Below are positions 8,801 through 19,602 of a stretch of 64,000 bases of DNA, in pieces. Location: positions 62,001 through 126,000 of the forward strand of contig JBEKRQ010000003.1 in assembly GCA_049517655.1 (NCBI GenBank). Direction: 5' to 3'. The first letter of the stretch is position 1, and each line of letters opens with the position of its first letter. Source of the stretch: UBA11358 sp049517655 (GTDB lineage: Bacteria; Verrucomicrobiota; Verrucomicrobiia; Limisphaerales; UBA11358). A model generated the notes under the pieces. That model saw only the letters and a list, made by a program, of their open reading frames with translations. It had not been told where the DNA came from and did no database searches. Both the position numbers and the translations under genes were made by a program.

Positions 8801-11039
8801 CACCAACATTGTCACCGACAACGGCGCGCCGCCGTTGAGCGCGACGAACAGTTTCACGGTGACGGTGAACGAGGTGAATATCGCACCATTCTGGACGAAC
8901 AGCATTCCGGCCCAGACGAACTATGCGCTGACGCAGATCGTGGTCACGAACACGGCGACCGACCCGGACATTCCCGTGAATCCGCTGACTTACATGCTGT
9001 CAGTCTCGCCAGCCGTGCCCGGCACGAATGTTCCGGTCATTGACACCAACGGCATCATCATCTGGACGCCGGATGAAACCCAGGCGCCGGGAGTTTACAC
9101 CCTCACGACGATTGTGACGGATACGAATGCCTTCGCGCTGATCAACAAGAGTTTGAGCGCGACCAACTCCTTTGTCGTCATCGTCAATACCAATTTGGTT
9201 TGCACGGTAAACTGGACCAACGTGTACCAAAGGATAGACGGCTTTGGCGCTTCCTCGGCCTGGCAGAGCACTTGGACCACGAACCAGGCCGACATGTTTT
9301 TCTCCACCACCAGCGGCACTGGAGTTTCAGTCGACGGCAGCACCAACTTCCCGTTCACCGGCATCGGCCTCTCCTTGTTGCGCAATCATATTGTGCCCAT
9401 CGATCCCCCCGCCATCCCGACGACAGACGAAACGAACATCATGATCATGGCCCAGGCACGCGGCGCCAAAGTGTGGAGCACGCCCTGGACCCCGCCGGCT
9501 TCCTTTAAGGACAATGGCAATATTGTCGGAGGTAATTTCCTTTCGGCAAGCAACCAAGCCTACGCCAGCCAGCTCGCCGGTTACGTGGCTGACATGGCGA
9601 ACACTTGGGGCGTCAACATCTACGCTATTTCCATCCAAAACGAGCCAGATGCGGTTGTAGGCTATGAATCCTGCTATTGGAGTCCTCAACAATTTCATGA
9701 TTTCGTTCCCTTCCTTCATAACGCCTTGGTAGCCAGCAACGTGGCTTCGACTAGGATCATGCTCCCGGAGGACATGCACTGGCAGACAAATTACTACGCC
9801 GTTGCCATGTCCGATCCGTCCGTTGCCACGAATGTGGGCATCGTTGCCAACCATAATTATGACGGTATTGACTCTCAACACGGGGCGACCACGCCGCCGG
9901 CGGTGCTGCCTATTTACAGCAACCCGAATGCGGCACTCTGGGAAACGGAAGTGATGACGACCGATGCTTTCGATGGAAGCATTGCTGATGGTGTTTATTG
10001 GGCTGGGCGGATTCATGCGTTTATGACAGTGGCGCAGGCGAATGCCTGGCATTACTGGTGGCTGATTTCACTAAACGACGACAACGAGGGCCTGACAGAC
10101 GCCAACGGTATCCCTGCCAAACGCATGTATACACTGGGTAATTTCAGCCGTTTTGTCCGTCCCGGTTATTATCGCATTGACGCCCTCAACACCAGCAGCG
10201 CCCTGATCAGCGCCTACAAGGATTCCGTCTCTCCAGGCTTCGCCATTGTGGCTGTCAACACCAACGCCACCTCCATCAGCCAAACGTTTGTTCTGGCCAA
10301 CTTCACCACCACTGGCTTTGTGACACCATGGATTACCTCCTCCACTAATTCGCTCGCTTATCAGCCTGACATCACGGTAAGCAATTTGTCCTTCACCTAC
10401 ACGCTGCCAGCCCTGAGCGTGGTGACCTTCGTGGGTCAGGGCAGCACGAACACCCCGACCATTATTCCGCTTACCGATGGCGTGCCGGCGACGAACTCCA
10501 TCCCATCGGGCAGCATCATCTATTATTCGGTGGCGGTGCCAATAAGTGCGAACTATGCCACGAACATCCTGCTCTTTGCCACCGCGCCGGTGAACGTATG
10601 GTTCAATCAGAGCACACTACCCAGTGGCACGAATTCGACGGGTGATTATCTCTTAATCACCAATGTGCTCACCGGAACCAATGTGCTAAGCACAAACTCT
10701 GTGCCGTTGCCGCCGCTTGTGCCTGGCCAGACCTATTATATCGGCGTGCAAAATACAAACAGCTTTGCTGTGACCAACGCGTTTGGAGTGAATTTTGACG
10801 TGACGATAAATCCATTTTTCGTCTCCAGAGACACCATCGGGAGCAGTGGCGTAAAGCTTCAATGGGTCGCGCCGACCGGTGACCGGTTCCGGGTGGAATG
10901 GGCGACAAACATTTCGCAGCCGATGGTCTGGATGACCAATGACGTCATCATCACTTCCACCAACGAGATATTTACGTTTGCCGATCCCGATGCGACGAAC
11001 TCGCCCATGCGTTTCTACCGGCTCCTCCAAGTGCAGTGA
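2826..11039 (+). CDS. Giant secreted subtilisin-like protease / C-type lectin / GH30 fusion protein
   Basis: This 2737-residue protein starts with a signal sequence (basic MRSRRL, then a hydrophobic run). An S8 protease follows: Asp329 (VNDSGID), His363 (NGHGTHVAG), oxyanion Asn484 (SAGNSGG) and Ser744 (ETGTSMAA). About 150 beta-rich residues are inserted between roughly 580 and 735, before the Ser motif. Later modules are a P-domain-like half near 1240-1300, a second P domain beginning near 1463, a C-type lectin domain at about 1679-1845 (WIGL, WNWSASEPNNWG), two Ig-like repeats at about 1900-2115, and a GH30-like TIM barrel from about 2125. The barrel shows the acid/base Glu2273 (SIQNEPD) and probable nucleophile Glu2375 (LWETEV), followed by the usual beta side domain. 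The C-terminus carries the LQW...RFYRLL module. It probably degrades or binds extracellular protein and xylan-like polysaccharide. No frameshift is seen. Domain borders are estimates. Confidence 0.9.
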   Translation: MRSRRLIWILLGLLCLAGVCLLWQKENGRPSRPHEAVAPARLRQATPRQAVRLLSGVSTNATPGGIISAATNKFACRLSNTAKSLDQLMRDDRAILLENALIDTRSPLNFSIPANLRATGDPGAYIVQARGPIDNAFRAMLKASGATIVSYIPNNAYLVRAPAGVANGLAGNPLAQSVISYEPYYKISSSMPVTVGQKTFSSTPMGTNQVAGPSLLALAVKQAPLPTGTCLTLGLFSDNAAATVAQIEKLGGQIVARDSSPFGPIVRVIPPKDWVALAALPGVQIVEPYHPRIHANDLSRATVGVSTDTLVSSNYMGLTGKNVMVEVNDSGIDQAHPDFKTAGSLPIRIIGDSTLSLVDTNGHGTHVAGIIAGDGTESTTVTNAQGSILNDSGHGTNGQFRGKAPLATLYSVAAIDNTFSFLNFSDQYLQQAPALTNALISNNSWNYGDSSYDLAAASYDAAVRDALPEVTGSQPVLFVFSAGNSGGGDNGGFGGNPDTILSPATAKDVITVGALEQPRNITSVVTNLLGQAGQPWQPMTDTGYQVASYSSRGNVGIGFEGTYGRFKPDVVTPGTFVVSTRSEQWNTNAYYNPTNVTTIDYTDQTVDTNAPNYYLINLPPNAVGVTIQVVPNALSPNPLSLPIYVSTTPDPNIYPDPATASTYFLETDLVTIPSDGGAGYLAAAVASGGFNYAVGDSGTQPVSYDLIVDIFTTNDLGNYYQVLQGLNDSLGTSPEYYRYETGTSMAAADVSGVLALMQDFFTNTLNATPSPALLKAMLINGARPTGYYDFQVDNSINYEGWGLINLPSALQPGITTNVNNTTGESMLILDQSPATALATGDSQTFNVAATNTLPLRITLAWTDPPGDPAAAIKLVNDLNLVVTNIDDPANPIVYYGNDIPAKRIYNTPENPNSPPNFDSINNVENVYLPAGAGTNYSVTVVGYRVNVNAVTAQTNNYAGAYAPNVVQDYALVISCGDGSVTNAMTVTANPVVSNPTSDQQITYVSGNSGPLLNQTVGANTPLMGTNTLLFTNSIIVGGETNWQITVGMTNQWHFYVVTNTFASTNAAFTNAAFITFTPDTLSIPRMGVFADSQANATRPQADIDLYVTTDPTLTNLDPVAISNCVVGTQVGASAGVPLIFNGASLSRLGTEFVVDTNSQPDEVYYIGVKSEDQMASEYAFQSVFTATPFSQINPNGDQIVTGVGMPVAIPGGDPAVPGYIDVVAIAIYPIEARRVIVTNTFYAEDFGDLVGAVNHNGTSVILNNHDSLNSPGTYSFTYDDSGQGDVVDPLRPSPRSDGPGSLRSFIGQEGAGEWILHEADSAVGFANNVDNFTLTIEPHLANNGAIITTTIPGGTWFYDYIDVPPGATNLTINATNVTLPPDLVNPLQLYVKLGAEPTQTDYDYETNLDSGTPPGNSISIGLTDVPPLQPGRYFIGIFNPSPNAQNVYIIATFDIGAAPEQLIYNSSGSVPILDDAVTTDSIFVPDDAIIASVDVGLRVDHPRISDLVFHLISPDGTRVLLMENRGGTSTNGCGSSYQMVSTNFAASGPMNVAITNFFDTGQTNGTLAIDYEFYGAPCQMVVYYEGNIIFDSGSAPPGFGKFNISYAGTSTQIEIVMNPSGSGGSWGYIVNVITPQSGYLVLTENTNLTTTPIKFALPPFGSVVGNVMLQPGPGIQNPANGHYYRLLGAGTWTDSEAWAEALGGHLATIRSQEENDWIYNTFSVPGATNLWWIGLYDPSQDNNADGSGRSCSPLPDRLSSPDGGVCHSNNFFWVSGETQIYWNWSASEPNNWGGQEFYTIMIGTNGGYGTPGKWIDEDNTRSVLGRPPLIPIRGIVELNSPSLPPLTDIYYLPEQSLDAFAGKNAGGTWTLEIQDARTGAYLYAYLASWQLRFNFTTPAIPNTAPFWTNSIPIPPQTSDELTLLVITNAAKDTDSPPQTLSYAVTLTVDTNAMIAKGWPLTYATNVPAPVPDSSGIITWTPSEAQGPGVYTITNIVTDNGAPPLSATNSFTVTVNEVNIAPFWTNSIPAQTNYALTQIVVTNTATDPDIPVNPLTYMLSVSPAVPGTNVPVIDTNGIIIWTPDETQAPGVYTLTTIVTDTNAFALINKSLSATNSFVVIVNTNLVCTVNWTNVYQRIDGFGASSAWQSTWTTNQADMFFSTTSGTGVSVDGSTNFPFTGIGLSLLRNHIVPIDPPAIPTTDETNIMIMAQARGAKVWSTPWTPPASFKDNGNIVGGNFLSASNQAYASQLAGYVADMANTWGVNIYAISIQNEPDAVVGYESCYWSPQQFHDFVPFLHNALVASNVASTRIMLPEDMHWQTNYYAVAMSDPSVATNVGIVANHNYDGIDSQHGATTPPAVLPIYSNPNAALWETEVMTTDAFDGSIADGVYWAGRIHAFMTVAQANAWHYWWLISLNDDNEGLTDANGIPAKRMYTLGNFSRFVRPGYYRIDALNTSSALISAYKDSVSPGFAIVAVNTNATSISQTFVLANFTTTGFVTPWITSSTNSLAYQPDITVSNLSFTYTLPALSVVTFVGQGSTNTPTIIPLTDGVPATNSIPSGSIIYYSVAVPISANYATNILLFATAPVNVWFNQSTLPSGTNSTGDYLLITNVLTGTNVLSTNSVPLPPLVPGQTYYIGVQNTNSFAVTNAFGVNFDVTINPFFVSRDTIGSSGVKLQWVAPTGDRFRVEWATNISQPMVWMTNDVIITSTNEIFTFADPDATNSPMRFYRLLQVQ

Positions 11040-11293
11040 TGAGGGGAATGATGAATGAAGAATGATGAATTATGAATATAGCAAACAAACTGCCCGCATA
11101 CCGTTGAAGTTCCATTTCATTAGTGAAAATTCGTGTAATTAGTGTCGGCTCTTCTGTGCTCTTCGTGTCTTCGTGGTGAAAAGTTCGTGTAGTTCACAGA
11201 TGAAAATCTGATGGACGGCGCGGTTTCCGTGCTTTTCTTTCCCCGCCGTTTCTTTTAGCCTGCCCGGTTGGTTTGAACGGGAAATTCGCAGCT
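11040..11293. other. Spacer with repeat debris before uvrA
   Basis: No gene is seen. The start holds 'gatgaatgaagaatgatgaa' style near-repeats, and 11140-11200 holds 'cttcgtgtcttcgtggtg' wording also found upstream of the giant gene. No convincing terminator or promoter could be picked out. Confidence 0.5.
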
Positions 11294-14392
<3,099 letters not shown>

Positions 14393-14398
14393 CCTTTT

Positions 14399-15100
14399 AT
14401 GAAAATAGCGTTGTTCGGTTTCACTGGAATAAAACCAGGCAAACACAACCTCAAAGATTCGCGTCTTGACCAGGCCGACAAGCTGGTCGAGGCGCAGAAA
14501 AAGACCCGCGCGCAAGTGGACGTGGTGGGCGAGGACCAACTGATCGACGCCGACGCGATCCTTGTGTCGGTGGAGGGCAGGGCGGATTTGATTTTGAAGG
14601 ACCTGGAATTTGTGGAAACGCGCCTGGGCCGCGATCCGCAGGAAGCCGAACGTCAGGCGCTGGAAAAAATAAAGATGTTCCTCGAACAGGAGAAATTCGT
14701 TTTCAATTCAGGCTTGGAACCGGTCGATCTTCAAGCCGTCGCCGCGCACAACTTTTTCACCGCCAAGCCGGTTGTGTTGGCCGGACCGCCGGAGTTGGAA
14801 AATCCCGACGCCCTCCTGTTGCGGGCATTTCGGGATGGCGGCTACATCTGCTTTCTGACCGTCGGCGGCAAGGAGAACCGCGCCTGGCCGATTCGGAAGG
14901 GTCTGACAGCCTGGGAAGCCGGCGGCACCATTCACACGGACATCCAAAAAGGTTTCATCCGCGCGGAAATCATCAGCTTTGCAGATTTCATCGAGGCGGG
15001 CGGCGAAACGCAGGCCAAGCGCGCCGGCAAAATGCGGCTGGAGACGAAACAATACGTGATGCAGGACTACGACATCACAAACTTCCGGTTCAACAAGTAG
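14399..15100 (+). CDS. YchF-like protein with DUF933/TGS-like C-terminus but no P-loop
   Basis: The last 85 residues (AWPIRKGLTAWEAGGTIHTD...FIRAEI...YVMQDYDITNFRF) match the C-terminal TGS/DUF933 domain of the Obg-family ATPase YchF. The 233-residue protein is about 130 shorter than YchF, and its N-terminus (MKIALFGFTGIKPGKHNLKD) has no GxxxxGKS/T motif and no recognisable NKxE-type specificity motif. The middle part (DADAILVSVEGRADLILKDLEFVETRLG) still resembles the YchF region that precedes its coiled coil. It is therefore probably a non-hydrolysing paralogue, perhaps ribosome- or stress-related. It follows uvrA by 6 bp and is probably co-transcribed. Function is inferred only from the domain. 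Confidence 0.85.
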   Translation: MKIALFGFTGIKPGKHNLKDSRLDQADKLVEAQKKTRAQVDVVGEDQLIDADAILVSVEGRADLILKDLEFVETRLGRDPQEAERQALEKIKMFLEQEKFVFNSGLEPVDLQAVAAHNFFTAKPVVLAGPPELENPDALLLRAFRDGGYICFLTVGGKENRAWPIRKGLTAWEAGGTIHTDIQKGFIRAEIISFADFIEAGGETQAKRAGKMRLETKQYVMQDYDITNFRFNK

Positions 15101-15224
15101 GTGTCCGCAGCTCCATTGCCGGATTGCGAATTGGAAAGTGGCTGCTGCAGCCAGATGCAAAATCACCATGCATGCCACTGGCTTAACAAGCCGGTTTTTA
15201 CAATGTTTCGACTGGGTTAAGGCA

Positions 15225-16787
15225 TTATTGTTGCAGACTTGGGTGGGATAACGATTGCTTATTCGTGGGATTCGGGATTTTTTCGGTGGAATGGTTCAAA
15301 TCTGTTGTTCTAAATGGGCGGCGCACCCCACCATTGATGGCTATGCTTAATCCAAGAGTGCCGGCAAATTTTGCCATGTCAGTGCTCAATGCGCCGCCCG
15401 TAACCATGAACTGAAAGAAGCAAACCACGAATTCAGCAAAAAGGAAGATATTGATGGTTTGCAGCGAGGAATCGCCATATCGGAAGTTGCAATACATCAC
15501 CCGCAGGCCGGCCACCAAAAACCAGAGAACGGCAATGCCCCCCCAAATGCCGAATGGGATGAGGACTGAAAGGGGGCCGTTGTGGTAATCGTAGGAGAGC
15601 GCAAGGGGGTCTTGACTTGGGTCAAACTGGCTGGTGACTAGGCCCAGAGGCGTGCCCATCATCTCGTTGTATTCCTCCGGTGAGATGGCAAAGCCTTTAC
15701 CCAACAGCAAGTGCGGGGGGATTTGCGGCAACAGCGCTTTCCACATATTAACGCGCCAGTCCAAAGAGTCTTGCGCTGCACGCTTCACCGCGGGGTCCAA
15801 GTGCAGGGGTAAAATAGCCAGCGTTCGTTGAAAGGTAAACGGCAGCTTGGACGCCAAAGGAACCAAGGCCACCGCCATCAGGGTTCCGGCAAACAGAAAG
15901 ACCAAAAACAGCTTTGTCCGGTGCAATCCTTCCAAGAAAAACTGGAACATAAAAGTCATCCCGACGAAAATAAGCTGGTAGCGGAATCCGCCCAAAAAAA
16001 TCAATGAGAAGGACAAAAAGAATATGAACGGCCGCCACAGTTTGCCTGTTAGGAAAATTCCGCGAATGCCGTATCTGGCCATCAGAAAGCACCAAATTGC
16101 GGCTCCCGCCAAGGCAAAACCTCCCAAGCGGGTCTCTCCGATCTCAAACTCATTGAAAGAATTGAGGGTGGGCTGGAAAAACCAGAAGATAAAATGAGAC
16201 CACGAGGGTGCTATTGAAAATAAATCTCCGATAAAGTTCAACATACCGCCCAGAAAAAACAGCGCCACGTATAATTTAGCCCGCTCGAGCGGGATGCGTC
16301 GGGATGTCAATGCAAAATAGCTCAAAATGCCGGCCAGCAAATAAATATATTTTTTGCCCCCGTAAATATCTGAGCCAAACACACGCAAGCCAAAGCCGCC
16401 CGTCAGCTTGGCGGTCATGAGCACCACCCCGACCAGGCAAAGCAACGGCCAGGTTATTTGGGGCACGCGGATGAAATGCATCTCGCTGTTTAAAGTCCGC
16501 TCCAGCACTGATATGCCCAGGCTCAGCGCAACCATCACGAGCCACAAAGTGGGCCCTCCTTTTATGAAAAACATGGATGCGCCCAAGTTCCAGCTTAACA
16601 ACAGCAACGGATAATGCCAGCGGAGAAGCAGAGGAGAAACCAATAGCAGTGCCAGAATGCCGAAAATTCCAAGGGTTGAATAGTCCATCGGATTGGTCAG
16701 CAAATAACCGACGATGACGGCCAACGGCACGCATATCGCGTAGATAATCAGCGACCTTAAAACGGCGGCATTGTTTGGACTATTCAT
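15225..16787 (-). CDS. O-antigen polymerase/ligase-like membrane protein
   Basis: This 520-residue protein is almost entirely hydrophobic, with roughly 10-12 membrane segments and one longer periplasmic loop after about residue 320 (ILPLHLDPAVKRAAQDSLDW), the layout of Wzy polymerases and WaaL ligases. It most likely joins glycan repeat units in the periplasm. The neighbours support this: two glycosyltransferases, a methyltransferase, a Wzx-like flippase and a GT-C-like protein lie within 9 kb. The C-terminal 30 residues are hydrophilic. Polymerase and ligase cannot be told apart from sequence alone. ATG at 16785-16787 was chosen. Confidence 0.75.
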   Translation of the reverse strand: MNSPNNAAVLRSLIIYAICVPLAVIVGYLLTNPMDYSTLGIFGILALLLVSPLLLRWHYPLLLLSWNLGASMFFIKGGPTLWLVMVALSLGISVLERTLNSEMHFIRVPQITWPLLCLVGVVLMTAKLTGGFGLRVFGSDIYGGKKYIYLLAGILSYFALTSRRIPLERAKLYVALFFLGGMLNFIGDLFSIAPSWSHFIFWFFQPTLNSFNEFEIGETRLGGFALAGAAIWCFLMARYGIRGIFLTGKLWRPFIFFLSFSLIFLGGFRYQLIFVGMTFMFQFFLEGLHRTKLFLVFLFAGTLMAVALVPLASKLPFTFQRTLAILPLHLDPAVKRAAQDSLDWRVNMWKALLPQIPPHLLLGKGFAISPEEYNEMMGTPLGLVTSQFDPSQDPLALSYDYHNGPLSVLIPFGIWGGIAVLWFLVAGLRVMYCNFRYGDSSLQTINIFLFAEFVVCFFQFMVTGGALSTDMAKFAGTLGLSIAINGGVRRPFRTTDLNHSTEKIPNPTNKQSLSHPSLQQ

Positions 16788-16902
16788 TTACTGACAAATG
16801 ACAACGAATCTGGCAGTGTAACCGCGTTTGTTTGACAATGTTCAAGGTGTTCCAATTCATAGACCGGCTGCAACCACAATTCCAGTCCATTTGTTTCAGA
16901 CC

Positions 16903-17084
16903 ATGAAAATTCTGCTCGATCATCCTCTGCTGTTTGGCTGGCGCATGGTGAACAGCGAGTTCAAATCGAGCAACCCCGAACTGCGTTACCAGCCATCGGT
17001 ATCGAGGTCGAACCCGTCCGCTGGTGGCAGGACCGGCAGGGAGGCAATCAGGTCCGCTGCTTCGGCGCCGTGCGGAACGTTTGA
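16903..17084 (+). pseudogene. Remnant of a glycosyltransferase N-terminus, frameshifted
   Basis: ATG 16903 opens MKILLDHPLLF, a typical start of a family 4 glycosyltransferase. Near 16933 the meaningful reading shifts frame and continues as LAHGEQRVQIEQPRTAL, then AIGIEVEPVRWWQDRQGG, which fits the same family, and ends at TGA 17082-17084. Only about 60 residues survive. The rest of 16788-17235 shows no gene. The fragment faces the opposite way to the intact GT4 gene next to it. Confidence 0.6.
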
Positions 17085-17235
17085 CTCTTATAAGCACTCG
17101 CCACAAAATTTCCGGTGGTCATGACTTCCCGGCCAGACCGGCAATGGTTTCCACTCTCGATCCGCCTGCGAAATAGTCGTCTGGGTTGCGCCGTGCCTGG
17201 ATTGTGACGTTGCGATGCAACCACAGCGGATAATT

Positions 17236-18387
17236 TTACGATGAGACAGCGAGCAACTCCCGGTAAATTTCCACGTGCCGGCTCGCAATGCTTTTGGGGT
17301 GATAGCGTTCCCGGATGAGGGCGGCTGTGCCGATGGAACGGAGATGTCCCCTTGTAATCCAGCGGGCGATGGCGGCCGTCAACGCCGGCCAATCGTCCTT
17401 CGCGAAAAGTTCCGCGCCGGGAATGTCCTGCGCAATGTCCACAATGCCCCCCAACCGCGCACCGAAAAACTTCAAGTCCCGCCCCAACCCCTCCAGCACG
17501 ACCATGCCGAAGGCCTCTTCGGCGGGGAAATGCACCATGGCTGCCGCCGAATCATAGTAATGAAGCAATTCGTTGTCGGCTGGCGTGCCTAAAAAGCGTG
17601 CGTATCCTGCTTCCTCCATCGGTTTGATCCGCTTTAGAAACGCCGTTGTATAAGAAGCACCCGTCGGGTGAGTGTAGCCAATGAAGTGAAATTCAAATCT
17701 TAATCCCTGCCGATGGAGCGCCTCGGCCACATCCAACAATTCCAACTGGCGTTTCCGCGGAGAGATGACCCCCACGTTCAGTAGAATACAAGGACGCGGA
17801 CCGGCGTTCGGGGCAGGATTCAGAAAGGCCTGCCGGAGAGGATGCGGCATAAGCCAGGTTCTCCGGGCGCGGGACCGGACCAGTTCCTCGGTGTAGGACG
17901 AATTGCAAAACACGCCCATGGTGCGGGACAGGATGAAGTTTTCAAGCCGTGCTGTCAGCCAAAGATAGCTGCCGATTCGCGTCCGGGCCATCCGCGCCAG
18001 TTCAGCCATGTTTCCTTGAATGGTCACGACGTTGGGAAAGCCTGAAAGCACGGCGCTGATCGCGCATTCCCGCTCCGTTCCGATTCCCTGCACAATGTCC
18101 GGTTTGATTTCTGCAAGTTTTTTTCGCGTGGCGCGGATGCAACCCTGGTAGCACGTGCGCAGCCAGCCGATTTTCGGAACGTGCAACCCGTGATACCAAA
18201 TGTTCCCAGCCAGTTTTTCCGGCGACCGCATGGGTTGTTGGATGCAGGAGACGATATGCACTTCCACTTCAGGCAGGGACGCAAAACCTTCGAACAAGGA
18301 AGCATTGCCTGCTGGAAAACGAGGTGTCACCTCAGCATAGCTGCGATAGTTCTCACGGAGGTCCATGACCAAAAAGGCGATCTTCAT
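17236..18387 (-). CDS. Glycosyltransferase, family 4
   Basis: The 383-residue protein begins with a Rossmann-like N-half (MKIAFLVMDL) and contains the GT-B C-half motifs LLNVGVISPRKRQLELL and the acidic loop FPAEEAFGMVVLEGLG, where the EX7E-type pair of GT4 enzymes lies. It should transfer a sugar from a nucleotide-sugar donor to a growing glycan at the inner face of the membrane. It lies in the exopolysaccharide locus, about 450 bp from the polymerase-like gene on the same strand. Donor and acceptor cannot be deduced. Confidence 0.88.
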   Translation of the reverse strand: MKIAFLVMDLRENYRSYAEVTPRFPAGNASLFEGFASLPEVEVHIVSCIQQPMRSPEKLAGNIWYHGLHVPKIGWLRTCYQGCIRATRKKLAEIKPDIVQGIGTERECAISAVLSGFPNVVTIQGNMAELARMARTRIGSYLWLTARLENFILSRTMGVFCNSSYTEELVRSRARRTWLMPHPLRQAFLNPAPNAGPRPCILLNVGVISPRKRQLELLDVAEALHRQGLRFEFHFIGYTHPTGASYTTAFLKRIKPMEEAGYARFLGTPADNELLHYYDSAAAMVHFPAEEAFGMVVLEGLGRDLKFFGARLGGIVDIAQDIPGAELFAKDDWPALTAAIARWITRGHLRSIGTAALIRERYHPKSIASRHVEIYRELLAVSS

Positions 18388-18547
18388 TTCGTTGCACAGC
18401 TATCAGATTGCATCTTGGTGTGCAAGCGCTGCCCATGCGAAGAAGCTCACAAATCCAGGATGCATTCACCAACGAACATTTCACCAACAAACCCATTGGG
18501 CAGATTATGTTTCACAAGACCGTTTGATGATGTAAAACTCGCGTTCA

Positions 18548-19330
18548 GTGAACGCGCTAAACAAAATCACTCTTTACTTGCAAGCGGCCGCCGCACTTCG
18601 ATCACCGCACTGGCTTGGACTTCCTTTGATTCCCAAATCACTTTGTCCCGCCATTCCTTACTCAAGAAACGCATACAACTCATTCATTATTTGGATCAAG
18701 CGGCTTGATCTGCCTTCTGCCAGGATGATTGTGGATGTCGGCGCAAATCACGGCGATTTCGCGAATGCGGCAAGTACTTGTTTCCCGGAGGCGGAAGTCG
18801 TGGTGGTAGAACCCCTGCCAAAGATGCAGCTCTGTCTGGAGCAAATCATTCGTGCCTGCCGGAAAAAATGGCGTCTGCTGCCATGCGCCCTTGGAGCGAA
18901 ACGCGGACGCCTCCCGCTCTTTGTGGATGAAGGTCACGATGACATTGCCAGCTTGGCGGGATTCAGTGAGGAGTACTTGAAAGTAAATCCCCGCGCCCAG
19001 CCAGCTCAGGAAATGCTTTGCGAGGTAAAGACCCTGGACGAAGTCGCCTTGGAAATGGGCCTGGAACACATCGACCTTCTGAAAATTGATGTAGAGGGTT
19101 TTGAATTCGAGGTACTTAAAGGAGCCAGCCAAGTTCTGAAAAAAACCACTGCGGTCATTGTCGAGGTTTCACTCGTCAGAAAAATTGGAACGTCGAATTC
19201 GCTGGTGGACATGCTTGACCTTCTTGCCCGGCATGGTTTCCACGTGGTGAACATCATTCCTTCGCTCTTTGACACCAATGAACCATGGAAGCCTTGCGAG
19301 TTCAACATTCTCGCCCGGCGGGAAATATAA
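18548..19330 (+). CDS. FkbM family methyltransferase
   Basis: The SAM-binding motif VDVGANHGDFA lies at about residues 61-71, followed by VVVVEPLPKM and the FkbM hallmark HIDLLKIDVEGFEFEVLKGA near 175. Such enzymes O-methylate sugars of glycans and natural products. I used the GTG at 18548; the first 50 residues are poorly conserved-looking, so a later start is possible. The gene is transcribed opposite to the flanking glycosyltransferase genes and sits among decayed fragments, suggesting recent rearrangement. Confidence 0.85.
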   Translation: MNALNKITLYLQAAAALRSPHWLGLPLIPKSLCPAIPYSRNAYNSFIIWIKRLDLPSARMIVDVGANHGDFANAASTCFPEAEVVVVEPLPKMQLCLEQIIRACRKKWRLLPCALGAKRGRLPLFVDEGHDDIASLAGFSEEYLKVNPRAQPAQEMLCEVKTLDEVALEMGLEHIDLLKIDVEGFEFEVLKGASQVLKKTTAVIVEVSLVRKIGTSNSLVDMLDLLARHGFHVVNIIPSLFDTNEPWKPCEFNILARREI

Positions 19331-19416
19331 TCGTTCTGAACGGCTCATCGGTCCGTTTGCTTGGACACGCCCACGTTTCGGCGCGACGGCGCCATGATTC
19401 TGGACAATGATTTTTA

Positions 19417-19601
19417 TCATCCCATCGAAAATTCCGGCTGGAGAAGCGCCCCGGCGCATCTGGCCAGACCGGTGATGTTTTTATCCGAAATCCACAGCCT
19501 AGCCAGCGCGTTTCTGGCCTCGAATGCCTTGGCGGTAATGTGCCAAATGCCAGCCACCGCAGGTGGCCAGCAGGATTTGAGGTGGATTTTTTGGCAGGCA
19601 T
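19417..19601 (-). pseudogene. Second glycosyltransferase N-terminal remnant, frameshifted
   Basis: On the minus strand three frames together give a glycosyltransferase-like start: ATG at 19601, then in another frame QILLATCGGWHLAH, then in a third TAKAFEARNALARLWISDKN up to a TGA at 19417-19419. No single frame is open across it. It lies directly downstream of the intact GT4 gene ending at 19603. The reading is by eye, so this is a moderate-confidence call. Confidence 0.45.
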
Positions 19602-19602
19602 T

